Made by a program: the position numbers and the translations under genes. This document shows positions 38,951-52,582 of a stretch of DNA of 64,000 bases, piece after piece. The notes under the pieces were generated by a model, which ran no database searches, had not been told where the DNA came from, and saw nothing but the letters and a program-made list of their open reading frames with translations. Source of the stretch: Aselliscus stoliczkanus. Lineage: Eukaryota; Chordata; Mammalia; Chiroptera; Hipposideridae. Each line of letters begins with the position of its first letter. Position 1 is the stretch's first letter. The DNA is taken from the NCBI GenBank assembly GCA_033961575.1, contig CM066736.1, forward strand, positions 78,764,852 to 78,828,851, read 5' to 3'.

Positions 38951-39690
38951 GCACTAGATCATGAATATCTCTGTCAAATGACAAAGTTTTAAGTGCTGTC
39001 TCCAAAAATATTGATATTGTCAGGAGAAAGCATTTGAGTATCTCTCAGTCTATGCTTTCCTCCTTCCCTACACCCATTAATCAAGAAATTATTATCCCTG
39101 AAGGGCAAACTCAAGTAAGACCAGTATACTCCAGTTGATCTACTTGGAGCTCAACCCAAATTACACTGAAGATCCTCATCTTCCCGTCCTTTCCTCCCCA
39201 AATCCCTCGAGATCTTAGAGAAACTGCCTCCTAAGTCAGTCACCTAAATGCTATCTTGGTGGCTATCTACATGACAATGTAATTGAGGTTATACAGTTAC
39301 AATGTACTAATTACCAGATGCAAGACTCTCACTGCCTGTTCTGTTCCATCGCAAATTCTGTGAAGGTGGAAATCACCCAGTTTTAATCCCTGTAGCTTTA
39401 GCTTCAAAAGGGTCACAGCGGAGATACTCATCCCATACTGATACAGTCATCAGGTGGCAGTAGGTGCTTAAAACCAAAAATGGATTTATACATATACTGC
39501 TGTGAAGAACCTCATGTTAGAGACTCATCTGTTTTTCCTTGCTTTCTTCATCCCAGCCTTATTGTCTGTTTCTTGGACCTGGCATATCCTTTCTCACCTC
39601 AGCAATTGCACATAAATTCTTCCCTCTGCCTGCAACATTCTCTCCTCCTCTCTAACTTTCACCCTGATCCCATTAAAAGTAACTAACTGC

Positions 39691-39797
39691 GAGCCGGCCG
39701 AGTGGCGCGGTGGTTAAGTACTGGCTTGGGAAGCCAGCGGGCCCGGTTCGGGTCCCACATATGAGGGCCAGTGACACTGCCCTCAAAAAGAAAAGAA
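39691..39797 (+). mobile_element. Short tRNA-derived bat SINE, young copy
   Basis: Near-consensus head (GCCGGCCGAGTGGCGCGGTG) and tail AAAAAGAAAAG. Perfect duplications AAAAGTAACTAACTGC at 39675-39690 and 39798-39813. Confidence 0.93.
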
Positions 39798-39813
39798 AAA
39801 AGTAACTAACTGC

Positions 39814-42850
<3,037 letters not shown>

Positions 42851-42851
42851 T

Positions 42852-42945
42852 TTTTTTTTTTTAAATTAAATTTATTGGGGTGACAATGGTTAGTAAAATT
42901 ACACAGGTTTCCAGTGTACAATTCTATAATACATCAAACACATGC
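42852..42945 (-). mobile_element. Short L1 tail fragment, minus strand
   Basis: TTTATTGGGGTGACAATGGT, ACACAGGTTTCCAGTGTACA and AATACATCA match the reverse complement of the same L1 tail seen at 26620-26700, preceded by a T-rich run. Confidence 0.7.
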
Positions 42946-43414
42946 ATTTTGACAATAGAATTTTGAAGCTGAGTTGACGAAATTAATTTCTGAGTGATAA
43001 ACTAGCCATGCTACAGAATGAATGATTTGAAATAGATGCTGTGTGATTCTACAAGCCATGGTGCGGACTGGGCCTGCTAATGCTGGATGCTGTGGAGCCC
43101 CATTTTTGAAAATTTAGAAATCGAGCTATTAAAGGATAATTCAGAAATTGATAGGCCACAATCATTAGTTCCTACCACTGTCTACCTGGAAATAGAACAA
43201 GTTCTATTTCTTAACCAAATTCTGGCTTTATGCTTGACATAGAATGGACTTTATGCTACATGCTTATCCTACAATTAAGGATGAAAAGCAGCATCTCTGA
43301 AAGTGCCACTAATCTTTGCCCACGAGCATGGGTGGCAATAGTATGTCTGCAGAGGTAAAAGGAGTTTCTGCTACGCTGGGAGCAGTGTTCGGCAGTTGTA
43401 AAGATAATAAACAT

Positions 43415-43482
43415 AATGATAGCCTACATTTATTGAGCTTTTATCATGTGTGGGGCATCATGCTAAGGTAGATGATAGACAG

Positions 43483-43544
<62 letters not shown>

Positions 43545-43700
43545 TGAATAAAATGTTAGCTAAACACAGACACAGAAGCTTCTATATACTGACAACAGTA
43601 TGGCCATAATAATATGGACTCAGGAAATTAAGGTTTAAAAATGTTAAGATAACCCAGCTAGCTCTGATTACATCCAAAAACTAAGCCTGAATGTCACTTA
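43415..43700 (-). mobile_element. MIR fragment, antisense, hosting the GATA repeat
   Basis: TACATTTATTGAGCTTTTAT before and CAGGAAATTAAGGTTTAAAA after the microsatellite. Confidence 0.65.
43487..43544 (+). repeat. (GATA)n microsatellite
   Basis: About 14 GATA units, inside a MIR on the minus strand. Confidence 0.95.
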
Positions 43701-44254
43701 GATACTCTCTAAACTCTCATTCAATAGTAGAACCCCCTATATCATGTGGTCTTTGCCTAAAAACTCCCAAAGGTAATGTTTTCACGATGTGAAAGGACAA
43801 CTTTAAATATCACAACATGTGTTGGTTTTCTACTGAGCCACAGTTTTCTTTCTTCTAACCTCTACCCACTGGTCTTTGTTTTGGCTTCTTGGACCCAGAA
43901 CCATGGCCTACGATTGTATGTATGAATATCGCCTCCTACATTTGAGCAGGGAGCAGCCTGAAAGACTCTATATGGTGGACCTAGAGCAACCAGATATATC
44001 ATACCTACTCCTCAATCCACATCACAGCCTTTTCCCTGTGTGAAGACAGCTACTGAGTGGGTTTCCACTTCTCTTGATAGATCCTTGCTGCTACTGCTAA
44101 GATTATTTCCCACCTTACTGCTTCCTGCCATAAACTTGAATGCCATGGGGACATCTAAGGGTTCAAAACTAACAGTCTATTGAAAATATGGCAGCATGAC
44201 ATTAAATACAGGTTGTTTTTAGAATTTGGCAACTTATCTAAATCAATGAATACA

Positions 44255-44350
44255 TTTTAAAGATTAGGAAACTGAGGCTCAGAAGAGTGACTTATCCTGA
44301 GGCATAAATCATTTGGGGCTCTGCTTTACCTAGAATCCAAATTTCTTCAC
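44255..44350 (-). mobile_element. MIR fragment, antisense
   Basis: GATTAGGAAACTGAGGCTCA and GGGGCTCTGCTTTACC. Confidence 0.7.
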
Positions 44351-44574
44351 CCAAGTAATTAACATTCTAAGGTAGCATTAAGCGGCAGTACTACCCACAC
44401 CCACCTAAAGAGTCTTTTTCTCCGTGTAATACGAACACTCTTTGAAGCTGGACAACAAGCTGTGAGGAGTAATTTTTATCTCACCATTAGTCCTTATAAA
44501 CACGGGAGCAGCACATTGAAATGAGCTCTGGGAATATAGTTTCTACTGTCTGTATAGTGACAGAATTGGTCTTT

Positions 44575-44720
44575 GAAAGCTAAACTCGGTCAGTCACTAT
44601 TGTCTCATCTGTAAAATGGTGAGAATAGCATTTACTTCATTCAGTTCTGAGGATTCAGTGAGATAACCTGAGTCCCTAGCTGTGTCAGGCACATAGTGGG
44701 TACTCAATAAATTTTAGCAG
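44575..44720 (+). mobile_element. MIR fragment, sense
   Basis: TCATCTGTAAAATGGTGAGA, GGCACATAGTGGGTACTCAA. Confidence 0.75.
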
Positions 44721-45037
44721 TGTTTTCCCCTTTTCCTTAGTTGCCCTCTCCACCTCTCAGTAATCTTTCCTCTGTTTCTCTTTTTCTCTATGCTGTCCTG
44801 TTACCTTTTCTCTCATCCCTTCCACCTTTCTTTCAGTCTCCTTTCATCCTCTGTGTCTTTCCCTAAGTTTCCTGTTCATATTGTTCACATCCCTTTTTCT
44901 CTTGGTCATAACAGGGTATTAAAACCCACTTAAAAATAGGTATACTACTAAGAAATGTTCTGTGTTTCTATTCTCAAGTTTATAGTTCAGTCAATTGAAT
45001 CTACTATGTTTCTCCCTCATTAAAAAAAATAAGCCCA

Positions 45038-45167
45038 GGGCCAGCCGAGTGGCATGGTGGTTAAGCGCTGGCCTGGGAAGCCAGCTGCCCCGGTTCGGGT
45101 CCTACATATGAGGACCAGTGACACTGCCCTCTAAAAACAATAAATAAATAAATAAATAAAATTTAAA
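45038..45167 (+). mobile_element. Short tRNA-derived bat SINE with TAAA-rich tail
   Basis: Short SINE followed by TAAATAAATAAATAAATAAA. Duplications AAAAAAAATAAGCCCA flank it (from 45022, and ending near 45182). Confidence 0.9.
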
Positions 45168-45493
45168 AAAAAAATAAGCCCATACATTAAACATAGTTTT
45201 CTTTTACTCAACAAATCTTTTGGTCTTTTCTGTGAAATGAGACTCTTAAATTTTTTTTAATGCATCCTTTCCATAATAAATTATATTTTTGACAAATAAT
45301 ACTAAAGTTTGCAGAATAAGCTAAAGCCCAGAAAAGTAAGGTAACAGGTCTGCTCCAAGGAGCATAGTGATCTGCACTCTACATTAGTGTAAATATAATA
45401 ATCAGATCAATAATCATAGCCAAGACCAATGTAGCGCTTCAGAACGCCAAGTACTTTTCCAGTATGAACTCATTTAAAATATCCGACGACTTG

Positions 45494-46353
45494 GGTCGGC
45501 CGAGTGGCTCAGTTGGTTAAGAGCTCCCTCAAGAGTAAGAGCTGAGGGCCGGCCGAGTGGCGCATTGGTTAAGCGCTGGTTTTGGGATGCCAGCGGCCCC
45601 GGTTCGGATCCCACATGAGGGCCAGTGACACTGCCCTCTACAGCTAACAACAGCTCCACCTGGAGCTGGGCTGTGCGAGCCCCGGTGATAGTGTGGGCTG
45701 CAGCCCCTGCTGCAGTGGGCTGCCATAGGCTGCAGTGAGTGGCCCACAGCCAGCGTGAGCGGCTGGCAGCCAGCGTGAGCTGCCAATAGCCGCGATGAGC
45801 GACATCCAGAGGCCAGCGACCGATCTGCCTCATCCGGGAAGAGCAATGACGATACCAACAGTGAAGCAACATCCTCCGCAACTAAAACTGAAGAACAAGA
45901 AGACGGCAACTTGTCTGTTCCCCTTCCCCGATTCCCCAACGCTGTTCCCCTCCACCAATTCCCAAAAAAAATCTTTAAAAAAAAAAAAAAAAAAAAGAGT
46001 GAGAGCTGAGCTCTGAGCAACAGCAGTTCGATGCCAGCCGAGCTGAGCTGCCGCTGAGCTGCCAACAGGTGGCAGGATGGCTCAGCTTAAAAAAAACAAA
46101 AAGTTATCTGTTAGCTGGCAGCCAAGCGTGAGCTGCCAATAGCTGCGATGAGCGACATCCAGAGGCCAGCGACCGATCTGCCTCATCCGGGAAGAGCGCA
46201 ATGACGATACCAACAGTGAAGCAACATCCTCCGTACCTAAACTGAAGAACAAAAAGACAGCAACTTGTCTGTTCCCCTTCCCCGATTCCCCAACGCTGTT
46301 CCCCTCCACCAATTCCCCAATAAAATCTTAAAAAATAAATAAATAAATAAAAT
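45494..46353 (+). mobile_element. Composite VES-like SINE with a nested composite SINE
   Basis: The whole 860-bp block is bounded by 18-bp duplications AAAATATCCGACGACTTG at 45476-45493 and 46354-46371. The outer head (GGTCGGCCGAGTGGCTCAGT to AGAGTAAGAGCTGAG) is broken by an inner element that starts with the short-SINE head (45548-45640). The inner element continues through a GC-rich body (CTGGAGCTGGGCTGTGCGAG) and a C/T-rich 3' part (CCCCTTCCCCGATTCCCCAA), then an A-tail ending about 46004. The flank repeat AGAGTGAGAGCTGAG follows. A second copy of the same body and C/T-rich end runs 46108-46353. Confidence 0.85.
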
Positions 46354-46388
46354 AAAATATCCGACGACTTGATGAGACCCATACTTTT

Positions 46389-46814
46389 TTTTAAAAAGAT
46401 TTTATTGGGGAGTTGGGTGAGGGGAACAGCATTGGGGAATCGGGGAAGGGAAACAGACAAGTTGCTGTCCTTTTGTTCTTTGGTCTAGTTGTGGAGGGTG
46501 TCGTTTCACTGGTCCATGTTGGTATCATCATTGCGCTCTTCCCAATGAAGCTGATCAGTCACTCACCGTGGCTCTTGGCAGCTCACACTGGCTGCCAGCT
46601 GCTCACACTGGCTGCCTGCCACTCACTGCAGCCTATGGCAGCAGGGACTGCAGCCTACACTGTCGCCGGGGCTCGCACAGCCCAGCTCCAGTTGGAGCTG
46701 TTGTTAGCTGTAGAGGGCAGTGTCACTGGCCCTCATATGCTCATATGTGGGATCCAAACCGAGGCCGCTGGCATCCCAAGCCAGCTCTTAACCAATGTGC
46801 CACTCAGCCAGCCC
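46389..46814 (-). mobile_element. Composite SINE of the same family, minus strand
   Basis: Tail complement AAGATTTTATTGGGGAGTTG, the GC-rich body (CACAGCCCAGCTCCAGTTGG) and the short-SINE head complement (46715-46814). Duplications GAGACCCATACTTTT (46374-46388) and GAGACTCATACTTTT (46815-46829). It faces the element at 45494-46353 across 35 bases. The 170-aa frame in it is a repeat artefact. Confidence 0.88.
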
Positions 46815-46849
46815 GAGACTCATACTTTTATTACCCCCATTGTGCTGGT

Positions 46850-46945
46850 AAGAAACCTGACAAACTGGAAGTTAAGTAAATTGCACAAGATTGTACTGCC
46901 AGTAAATGTTGGAGTCAGAATTTGAACCCTGGCAGTTTGGCTCTT
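46850..46945 (-). mobile_element. MIR fragment, antisense
   Basis: AAGTAAATTGCACAAGATTG, AGAATTTGAACCCTGGCAGT. Confidence 0.75.
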
Positions 46946-47054
46946 CTGTTTATATCTTTAAGTTCTAAGTTATGCTGCAGACAGAGATGAGGTGAGAGGT
47001 AACTTCCTCTCTAATTAGGTCAGGCTCCAAACTAAGCTCAGGTCTCAGTGGTTG

Positions 47055-47290
47055 CTACAGAATAGTGATGTGGGAGACAGAGCATATTATTTGGAGTCAG
47101 AGGACCTAGGTTTCAAGTTCTGCTTTCTAGCTATTTGACCTTGGGCCTCTTTTTAAGGTCCCTGTGTTCCAGTTCCCTCGCTGGTAAATTGGAGATAGGA
47201 GCATATATCACAGGAAGCTGTAGTGATTAAATGAAATAATAGTGAAGATAAGAGATCTGTGTAAAATTCAGAGGTCCTCAATACAACTCA
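47055..47290 (+). mobile_element. MIR, sense, long copy
   Basis: GGAGTCAGAGGACCTAGGTT, TATTTGACCTTGGGCCTCTT, GTGATTAAATGAAATAATAG. Confidence 0.8.
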
Positions 47291-47365
47291 GGCTGCAGAG
47301 CCAACCATTTAACTGAATGATGAACTTGAGCTCCAAGTCCATGACAGCCAGGAAGGAACGATTAT

Positions 47366-47972
47366 GGTAGACAGCTTTCTAAGATAATCCCCAATGACCC
47401 ACACATCCTTGTATGATTCCTCCCCTTTGAGCATGGGCAGGACCTGTGGGTAGTATGTATGGCATATCACTCCTGTGATAATGTTACTTTACGTGGCAAA
47501 ACATATTTCACAGATGTTATTGATCAGTTGACTTTGAGTTAATTATGAGGGAGCTGATCCTGTCTTGACCTGATCTAATAATCCAGTGAGGACTTTAAAG
47601 ATAAAGAGATTGTCTTGCTGGCCTGGACAGAGCAAACTACCATGTTGTGAGAAGACCTATGGAAAAGGCCACATAGCAAGGACCTGAGGGCAGCCTGTGG
47701 GAGATCCGAGTAATCCCCAGTCCACAGCTAGCGTGATGGGAGCTGTCAGTCATACAGCTGAATTTGTCCAGTAGCCACATAATCTTGGAAGAAGACGCCA
47801 AGCTCCAAAAGGAACACAGTCCAGGTAACATCTTGATTGCAGCCTTGTGGGACCCAGAGTAGAGAACTCCACTAAGCTGAGCTCAGATTCCTGACCCACT
47901 AGAATTCTGAGATAATAAATATATGTTGTTTTAAGCTGTTAAATTTTTGGTAATTTGTCACACAGCAATAAA
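47366..47972 (+). mobile_element. MaLR-type LTR (MLT1-like variant), plus strand
   Basis: Features typical of this LTR class are GGGCAGGACCTGTGGG, CCATGTTGTGAGAAGACC, ACATCTTGATTGCAGCC and the tail GATAATAAATATATGTTGTT..TTTGTCACACAGCAATA. It abuts a palindromic DNA transposon on its 3' side. Confidence 0.7.
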
Positions 47973-47977
47973 ATACG

Positions 47978-48487
47978 ACCGTATTATGCCATGTATATAT
48001 AGTGCGCTCCTGTGTATAGTGCGCACCCACGTTTTTCACCCAAACTTACAGGGGAAAAACATATTTTGTTTTAATTTTTTAATTCAAAGTTTTGTTTGTT
48101 TACATTTGGCACTGTTTTTTTGTATTGTAAAGGAACTTTCAAATTTTTTTTAACATATTTTGGCACAAGAAGGTTTATGTACCAAATAATGACAAAACAC
48201 AAGAACAGATACAAGGTACAAGAAATTTTATGTGCCAGTAATAAATTGACAATATTTACGCATCATAGAAGCTCAAGAACTCCATCACTGTAAGTTCAAT
48301 GTAAGTTCAACAAAACCAATTATATTCCAGGATATTATTTTTCATATGGATATCATAAGCATAAATAAAAGCATTAAAAACATTTATATAGATATGGAAT
48401 TAGTACCACCTGTGTATAATGTGCATCCTTATTTTTCCCTCACAAATTTGGGTAAAGAAGTGTACATTATACATGACAAAATACGGT
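47978..48487. mobile_element. DNA transposon remnant with terminal inverted repeats
   Basis: Left end ACCGTATTATGCCATGTATA pairs with the right end TACATGACAAAATACGGT. Both ends carry further copies of a TGTRTATARTGCGCAC-type motif (left GTGTATAGTGCGCACCC, right GTGTATAATGTGCATCC), so the arms extend over about 70 bp with gaps. The 370-bp middle is AT-rich with no coding. Superfamily not determined. Confidence 0.6.
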
Positions 48488-48489
48488 AA

Positions 48490-50920
48490 TTCGGACACTA
48501 TGGAATTCTGGACCCTGAAGTTCACTTATGGCTGGGCTAAGGACTGGCTTGCCCATTGAGACCTCTGCCAGCACTACCAAACTCTACACTTCAGAAACAC
48601 TGATCAGGTCTCATGGCCGGTCCCAGCCTCTTCACACACCTGGAAACAAGAGGCAAAAAGCAATCAGAAAAAAAGGGTGGGCAAGGTTAGAAATAGGGAA
48701 GACGCCAGTCCCACAAGGGGAGGGACAGCAGAAACAGGGACTAGCTGAGATGTGTCATTACATCTGGTGGCTGGAGATGTGAGTCAGAGCTAGAGTTTTA
48801 GGGAAAATGGGAGATGAGGGCTAAGAGGCAGGCAAGAGAGCATATAGTGGCTTAGATGAATTTCTTTGGACAGCAATCTTTTTCCCATGCAACTTTTTTA
48901 AAAGTATAACCCCTTGTGTGTGCCTTGTTTATGGATATAATAATTTTGCTTTTAGAATATGTATAAAATGCAGAAGAGTAGACAAAAAGTACACAAAAAA
49001 ATAACACATTGGTTTTTTTACACAAGTCAAAATGCTGATGAGTTGTCAGCATTGTATATACATACTCAAATATAATTTTGGATTATTTACTAAGGCAAAC
49101 AATGGTATATTTCTTTGCTTTGCATCTATCTGATTAACAATAATATTGGACTTTTAAAAAATATTACTAGCTATTTGTATTTTTTCTTCTAGAAGGAGTC
49201 ATTAAAGTTTGATAGCATTATCTATCTTTAAAGTAAGAACATTTTGGAAAGAACATTAGGTTTTCTCCCAGAGCAAAATAGAGATATTTCCATGCCTTAA
49301 AGAATGATTTTTATTTCTACTTTTGTATCTGAACCATAAAAATACCCTCTGTGTGGCTTCAAGTCCTTGGATTGCTTAGGACCAATAATGATCTGTCATT
49401 CTGCAGAAGAGCTATCACATGACAGCCTCACTTGGTGATGCTGCAATGACATTTTACACAACAATGCATTTATTAAACCCATCCATAGCACAAAAACAGC
49501 ATGTAGTAACAGGCCGGAAAGATGGCTGCTTGCCAATTTCTGGACAAGTGACACAATTTAGTCTCTTAGCCTTCAGCACAATCATTTCTACTCCCAGACA
49601 AGATGGAAAAAAACAAGTTTTCTCTAAGTCCACTGCTTCATTTGTTCCTTCTGTGTCTGTTTACAGGTAAGATTGGCTTTTTCCTTATAAAATCTTGCAC
49701 TGAGGCTTGACTGTACTAACCAAAGTTGAGCAGTCAAGGACCAATGTTTCAGTGACACGACCCCTGAATAGAAACTACTACATTGTCCTTTTGTCTATCA
49801 TTTGGCAGTTTGCTCTTCTGCTTTTGCTTTAATTTATATCCATTAACTCACCAGTGATTTTAAAATAAGAACATGAAGAAAAAGAGAGGGGAAGGGAATG
49901 CAAACGGACAAAAGGAAAGAAAGGAAAAGAAAACTGATGTATGATCATCAGGGACTGAACACATCATAGAACTTGGAAATGGAGAAGACAAACTTAAATA
50001 TTTTCTGTGCAAATGTAAAGCACCAGAATAGAAAAAAAGGGAGCAACTTCCAGCCATCACAGTCTGAAAGATATGCCTAAGCCCCACTTCAGGTTGTTTA
50101 AGGAAATAAAATATTCCCAGGTAGTGAAACAGAGTAAGAGACTGCTAAATTCTCAGAGCACCTCTCCATTCTTCCATGAGTTTGGATGATTGCAAACAAA
50201 AACCTCATGAGTCACCATGTCCAACCTGTCAATTCCCACCATAACCCAACTGATTATTGCGCTAAATGACTATCATTAGGCTAAATTTTCCATTCAAAGG
50301 TAGAGACTCTCAGTGTCTTCAAGGCCAAGTGAACTTTTATTTCATTATTGTTTTGAGGCTTAAGCAGCACATAAGCCCAACTGTTGACATGAACAAGATC
50401 TTCACGAGACTTCGTTATCCAGTACAAATTACACCAGCATCCTCCTTCTAGAAGGAAGTATGGTTGGGATCTCAGTGGTCTCATTCTTATGGATTATTTC
50501 CTTCCATCTCTGCCCACAAAACTGAAAGTGGGGTGAGAGGGAACAGCCCTCTGTCCTTTAATTTCCTCTATCAGTATTATCAGCTCTAAACATGTTGACA
50601 TCCTACTGTAGACAAGAAAAAAAATCACTTAAAAAGTGGTTCTGTGGTAATGTAATGACAAGTTCCTAACAATTTAGAACTACACAAGAAAATTAATAAA
50701 CAAGAAGAATAATTTCAGCTATGCATCTGGTAGAAGAGCAGACACCCATGTACAGTCTTTCATAGCTGGAGAGACATCTCCAACAGTTTTTCTATTTTGG
50801 TCAACTGTTATGTATCTAAAAAGAGAAATCCATCTATGGGTTAAATGAAGCAGTTCTCTGGCAAACATGCCACTCCATCGCCTTTTATAAACAAATTGTG
50901 CCAAGACTTCTGGATATGAA
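48490..50920. other. Unassigned intron, non-repeat to my eye
   Basis: This 2.4-kb stretch lacks recognisable repeats, unlike its neighbours. It contains the AG/GT junction at 49666/49667. 49860-50090 is purine-rich. Confidence 0.5.
49407..49672 (+). promoter_or_regulatory. AG/GT splice junction: candidate recursive splice site or end of an unannotated exon
   Basis: At 49666/49667 a strong 3' splice-site sequence (TTCCTTCTGTGTCTGTTTACAG) abuts a near-consensus donor (CAG|GTAAGA). That juxtaposition is the signature of a recursive splice site in long introns. Alternatively it is simply the donor of an exon. A second AG lies at 49405-49406 (CATTCTGCAG), and the 260 bases from 49407 to 49666 are open in one frame (86 codons plus two bases), with a possible ATG at 49419. 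That frame leaves the bases AG at the donor, the same phase as the PDZ1 exon, so joining to the next DLG2 exon would keep the DLG2 frame. The 49419 ATG has a poor Kozak context; the ATG at 49446 has G at -3. The encoded protein resembles nothing I recognise. Confidence 0.35.
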
Positions 50921-51341
50921 CATGCAAAAGAATTAAGTTGGGACCCTACCTCTTATGATACACAGAAATTAACTCAGTGTGGATCACTGACCTACATGTA
51001 AAAGCTAAAACTACAAAACTGTTAGAAGAAAACATAGGAGTAAATCTTCATGACCCTCGGTTAGGCATTGGTTTCTTGATTTGACACCAAAAGCACAAGA
51101 ACAAAAAAAGACAACAGATAAATTACAGTTTTTCAAAGTTACAAACTTTTCTACTTCAAAGTACTCCATCAAGAAAGTTTAAAACAAAAAAACAAAAACA
51201 GAAACAAAAAGCCAGAGCATGGAAGAAAATATTTGCAGTAATACATCTGATAAGAGACTTATATCCAGAATACACAAAAAAACCTTCACAGCTCAACAAT
51301 AAAAAGACAAATAACATAATTTAAAAATCAGCAAAGGATAT

Positions 51342-51810
51342 TGTATTAGTTTCCTGTTGCTTCTGTAACACATTGCTACAAACTTAGTGACTTAAAATAA
51401 TACCAATTTATTATCTTCACAATTCTGGAGGTCAGAAATCCAAAATCAGACGCACTGGAATAGACTCAAGATCTTGACAGGGAGGCTCCAAGGGACTTGT
51501 GGGAGAATCCATTTCCTTGTCTTTTCCCAGCTTCTTGAAGCCACCTGAATTCCTTGGCTCATCACATTTTCCACCTTTTTCAAAGAGCATCAGTCCAACC
51601 TTTGCTTCTGCCATCAGATCTTTTCTCTTTGCCTCCTTCTTATAAAGACTCCTATGATTACATTTGACTCACCCAGATGGTCCACAATGATCTCCCGACC
51701 TCAAGATTCTTAATTTAACCACAACTCTTTGTAAAGTCTCTTTGACCTATAATGTAACATATTCACAGCTCAGAGATTAGGACTTGGACTTCTTTATTCA
51801 GCCTATCACA
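51342..51810 (-). mobile_element. MaLR LTR (MLT1 type), minus strand
   Basis: Read on the minus strand it starts TGTGATAGGCTGAAT and ends ACTAATACA, as MLT1 LTRs do, with GGAGTCTTTATAAGAAG in the middle. It inserted in the old L1 fragment; possible 5-bp duplications are GATAT and GATTT (4 of 5). It is a solo LTR with no coding part. Confidence 0.8.
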
Positions 51811-52566
51811 GATTTGAATAGGTATTTCTCTCAAGAATATACGCAAATGGTCAATGAGCACATAAAATGATGTTCATTATTGATCATTATTGATCAGGGA
51901 ACCACAAACCAAACCTACAATGAGATACCACCTCATACCCAATCTGATGACTGTAATAAGAAAGATAGATAATAACCAATGTAAGCCAGGATGTGGAGAA
52001 ATCACAACCCCCATGTACTACTGGTAAGAAGATAAAATGATGCAGCCACTTTGGAATGGAAAACACTTTAGAAAACAGTTCCTCATAATTTAAAGGAGTT
52101 ATTGCATGAATGACAATTCTACTCCTAGGTATATATTCAAAGATAATTGAAAACATATGTCCACACACAAAAAACTTGTACATGAATGTCCATAGCAACA
52201 TTATGTATAATAGCCATAACGTAGAAACAACCTAAATCCATTTACAGATGAATGGTTAAATAGTGATATATGCATGCAATGGAATCTCATTCTGCCATGA
52301 AAACGAATTAAGTATTGATGCAAGCTACATCAATAGTGTTCTAAATGAAAAGACTATATACATAGGGTCACATATTGTATAGTTTTAGTTCTTTGAAATG
52401 ACCAGATAGAGAAATCCATATAGATAGAAAGTAGAAGATTAGTGGTTGCCAGGGGCTAGTAATGAGTACAAGATTTCTTTGGGGTATGATGAAAATGTTC
52501 TAAAATATAGTGTGAATGATTGCACAATTCTGTGACTAGGCTAAAAATTACTGAATTGTACACTTT

Positions 52567-52582
52567 AAAAAGGGCACATTTT
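52567..52582 (+). repeat. 5' target-site duplication of the HAL1-type element
   Basis: AAAAAGGGCACATTTT is repeated exactly at 55240-55255. The sequence flanking the two copies joins into a continuous old L1 3' end. Confidence 0.9.

Larger units (their letters stand above)
43700..45020. other. Mostly unassigned intron
   Basis: Apart from two MIR pieces, 43740-44250 and 44730-45000 hold nothing I can name. The latter is C/T-rich. Confidence 0.5.
50925..52582 (+). mobile_element. Old L1 3' fragment (end of ORF2 and 3' UTR), sense, split by later insertions
   Basis: The text follows the familiar end of L1 ORF2 (CAAAAGCACAAG, GAAAATATTTGCA, AACAACCTAAATCCATTTAC, GATGAATGG) and the old 3' UTR (GTGGTTGCCAGGGGCTAG, ACTGAATTGTACACTTTAAA). 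Many stops are present. An MLT1 LTR interrupts it at 51342-51810 and the HAL1-type element at 52583. The few bases after 55255 (AAAGTATGTGAATTATATCTCA) complete its 3' end. Confidence 0.8.

Noticed and set aside
45474..46925. Open frames of 103-178 codons on both strands
   Set aside because: They are translations of GC-rich composite SINE bodies.
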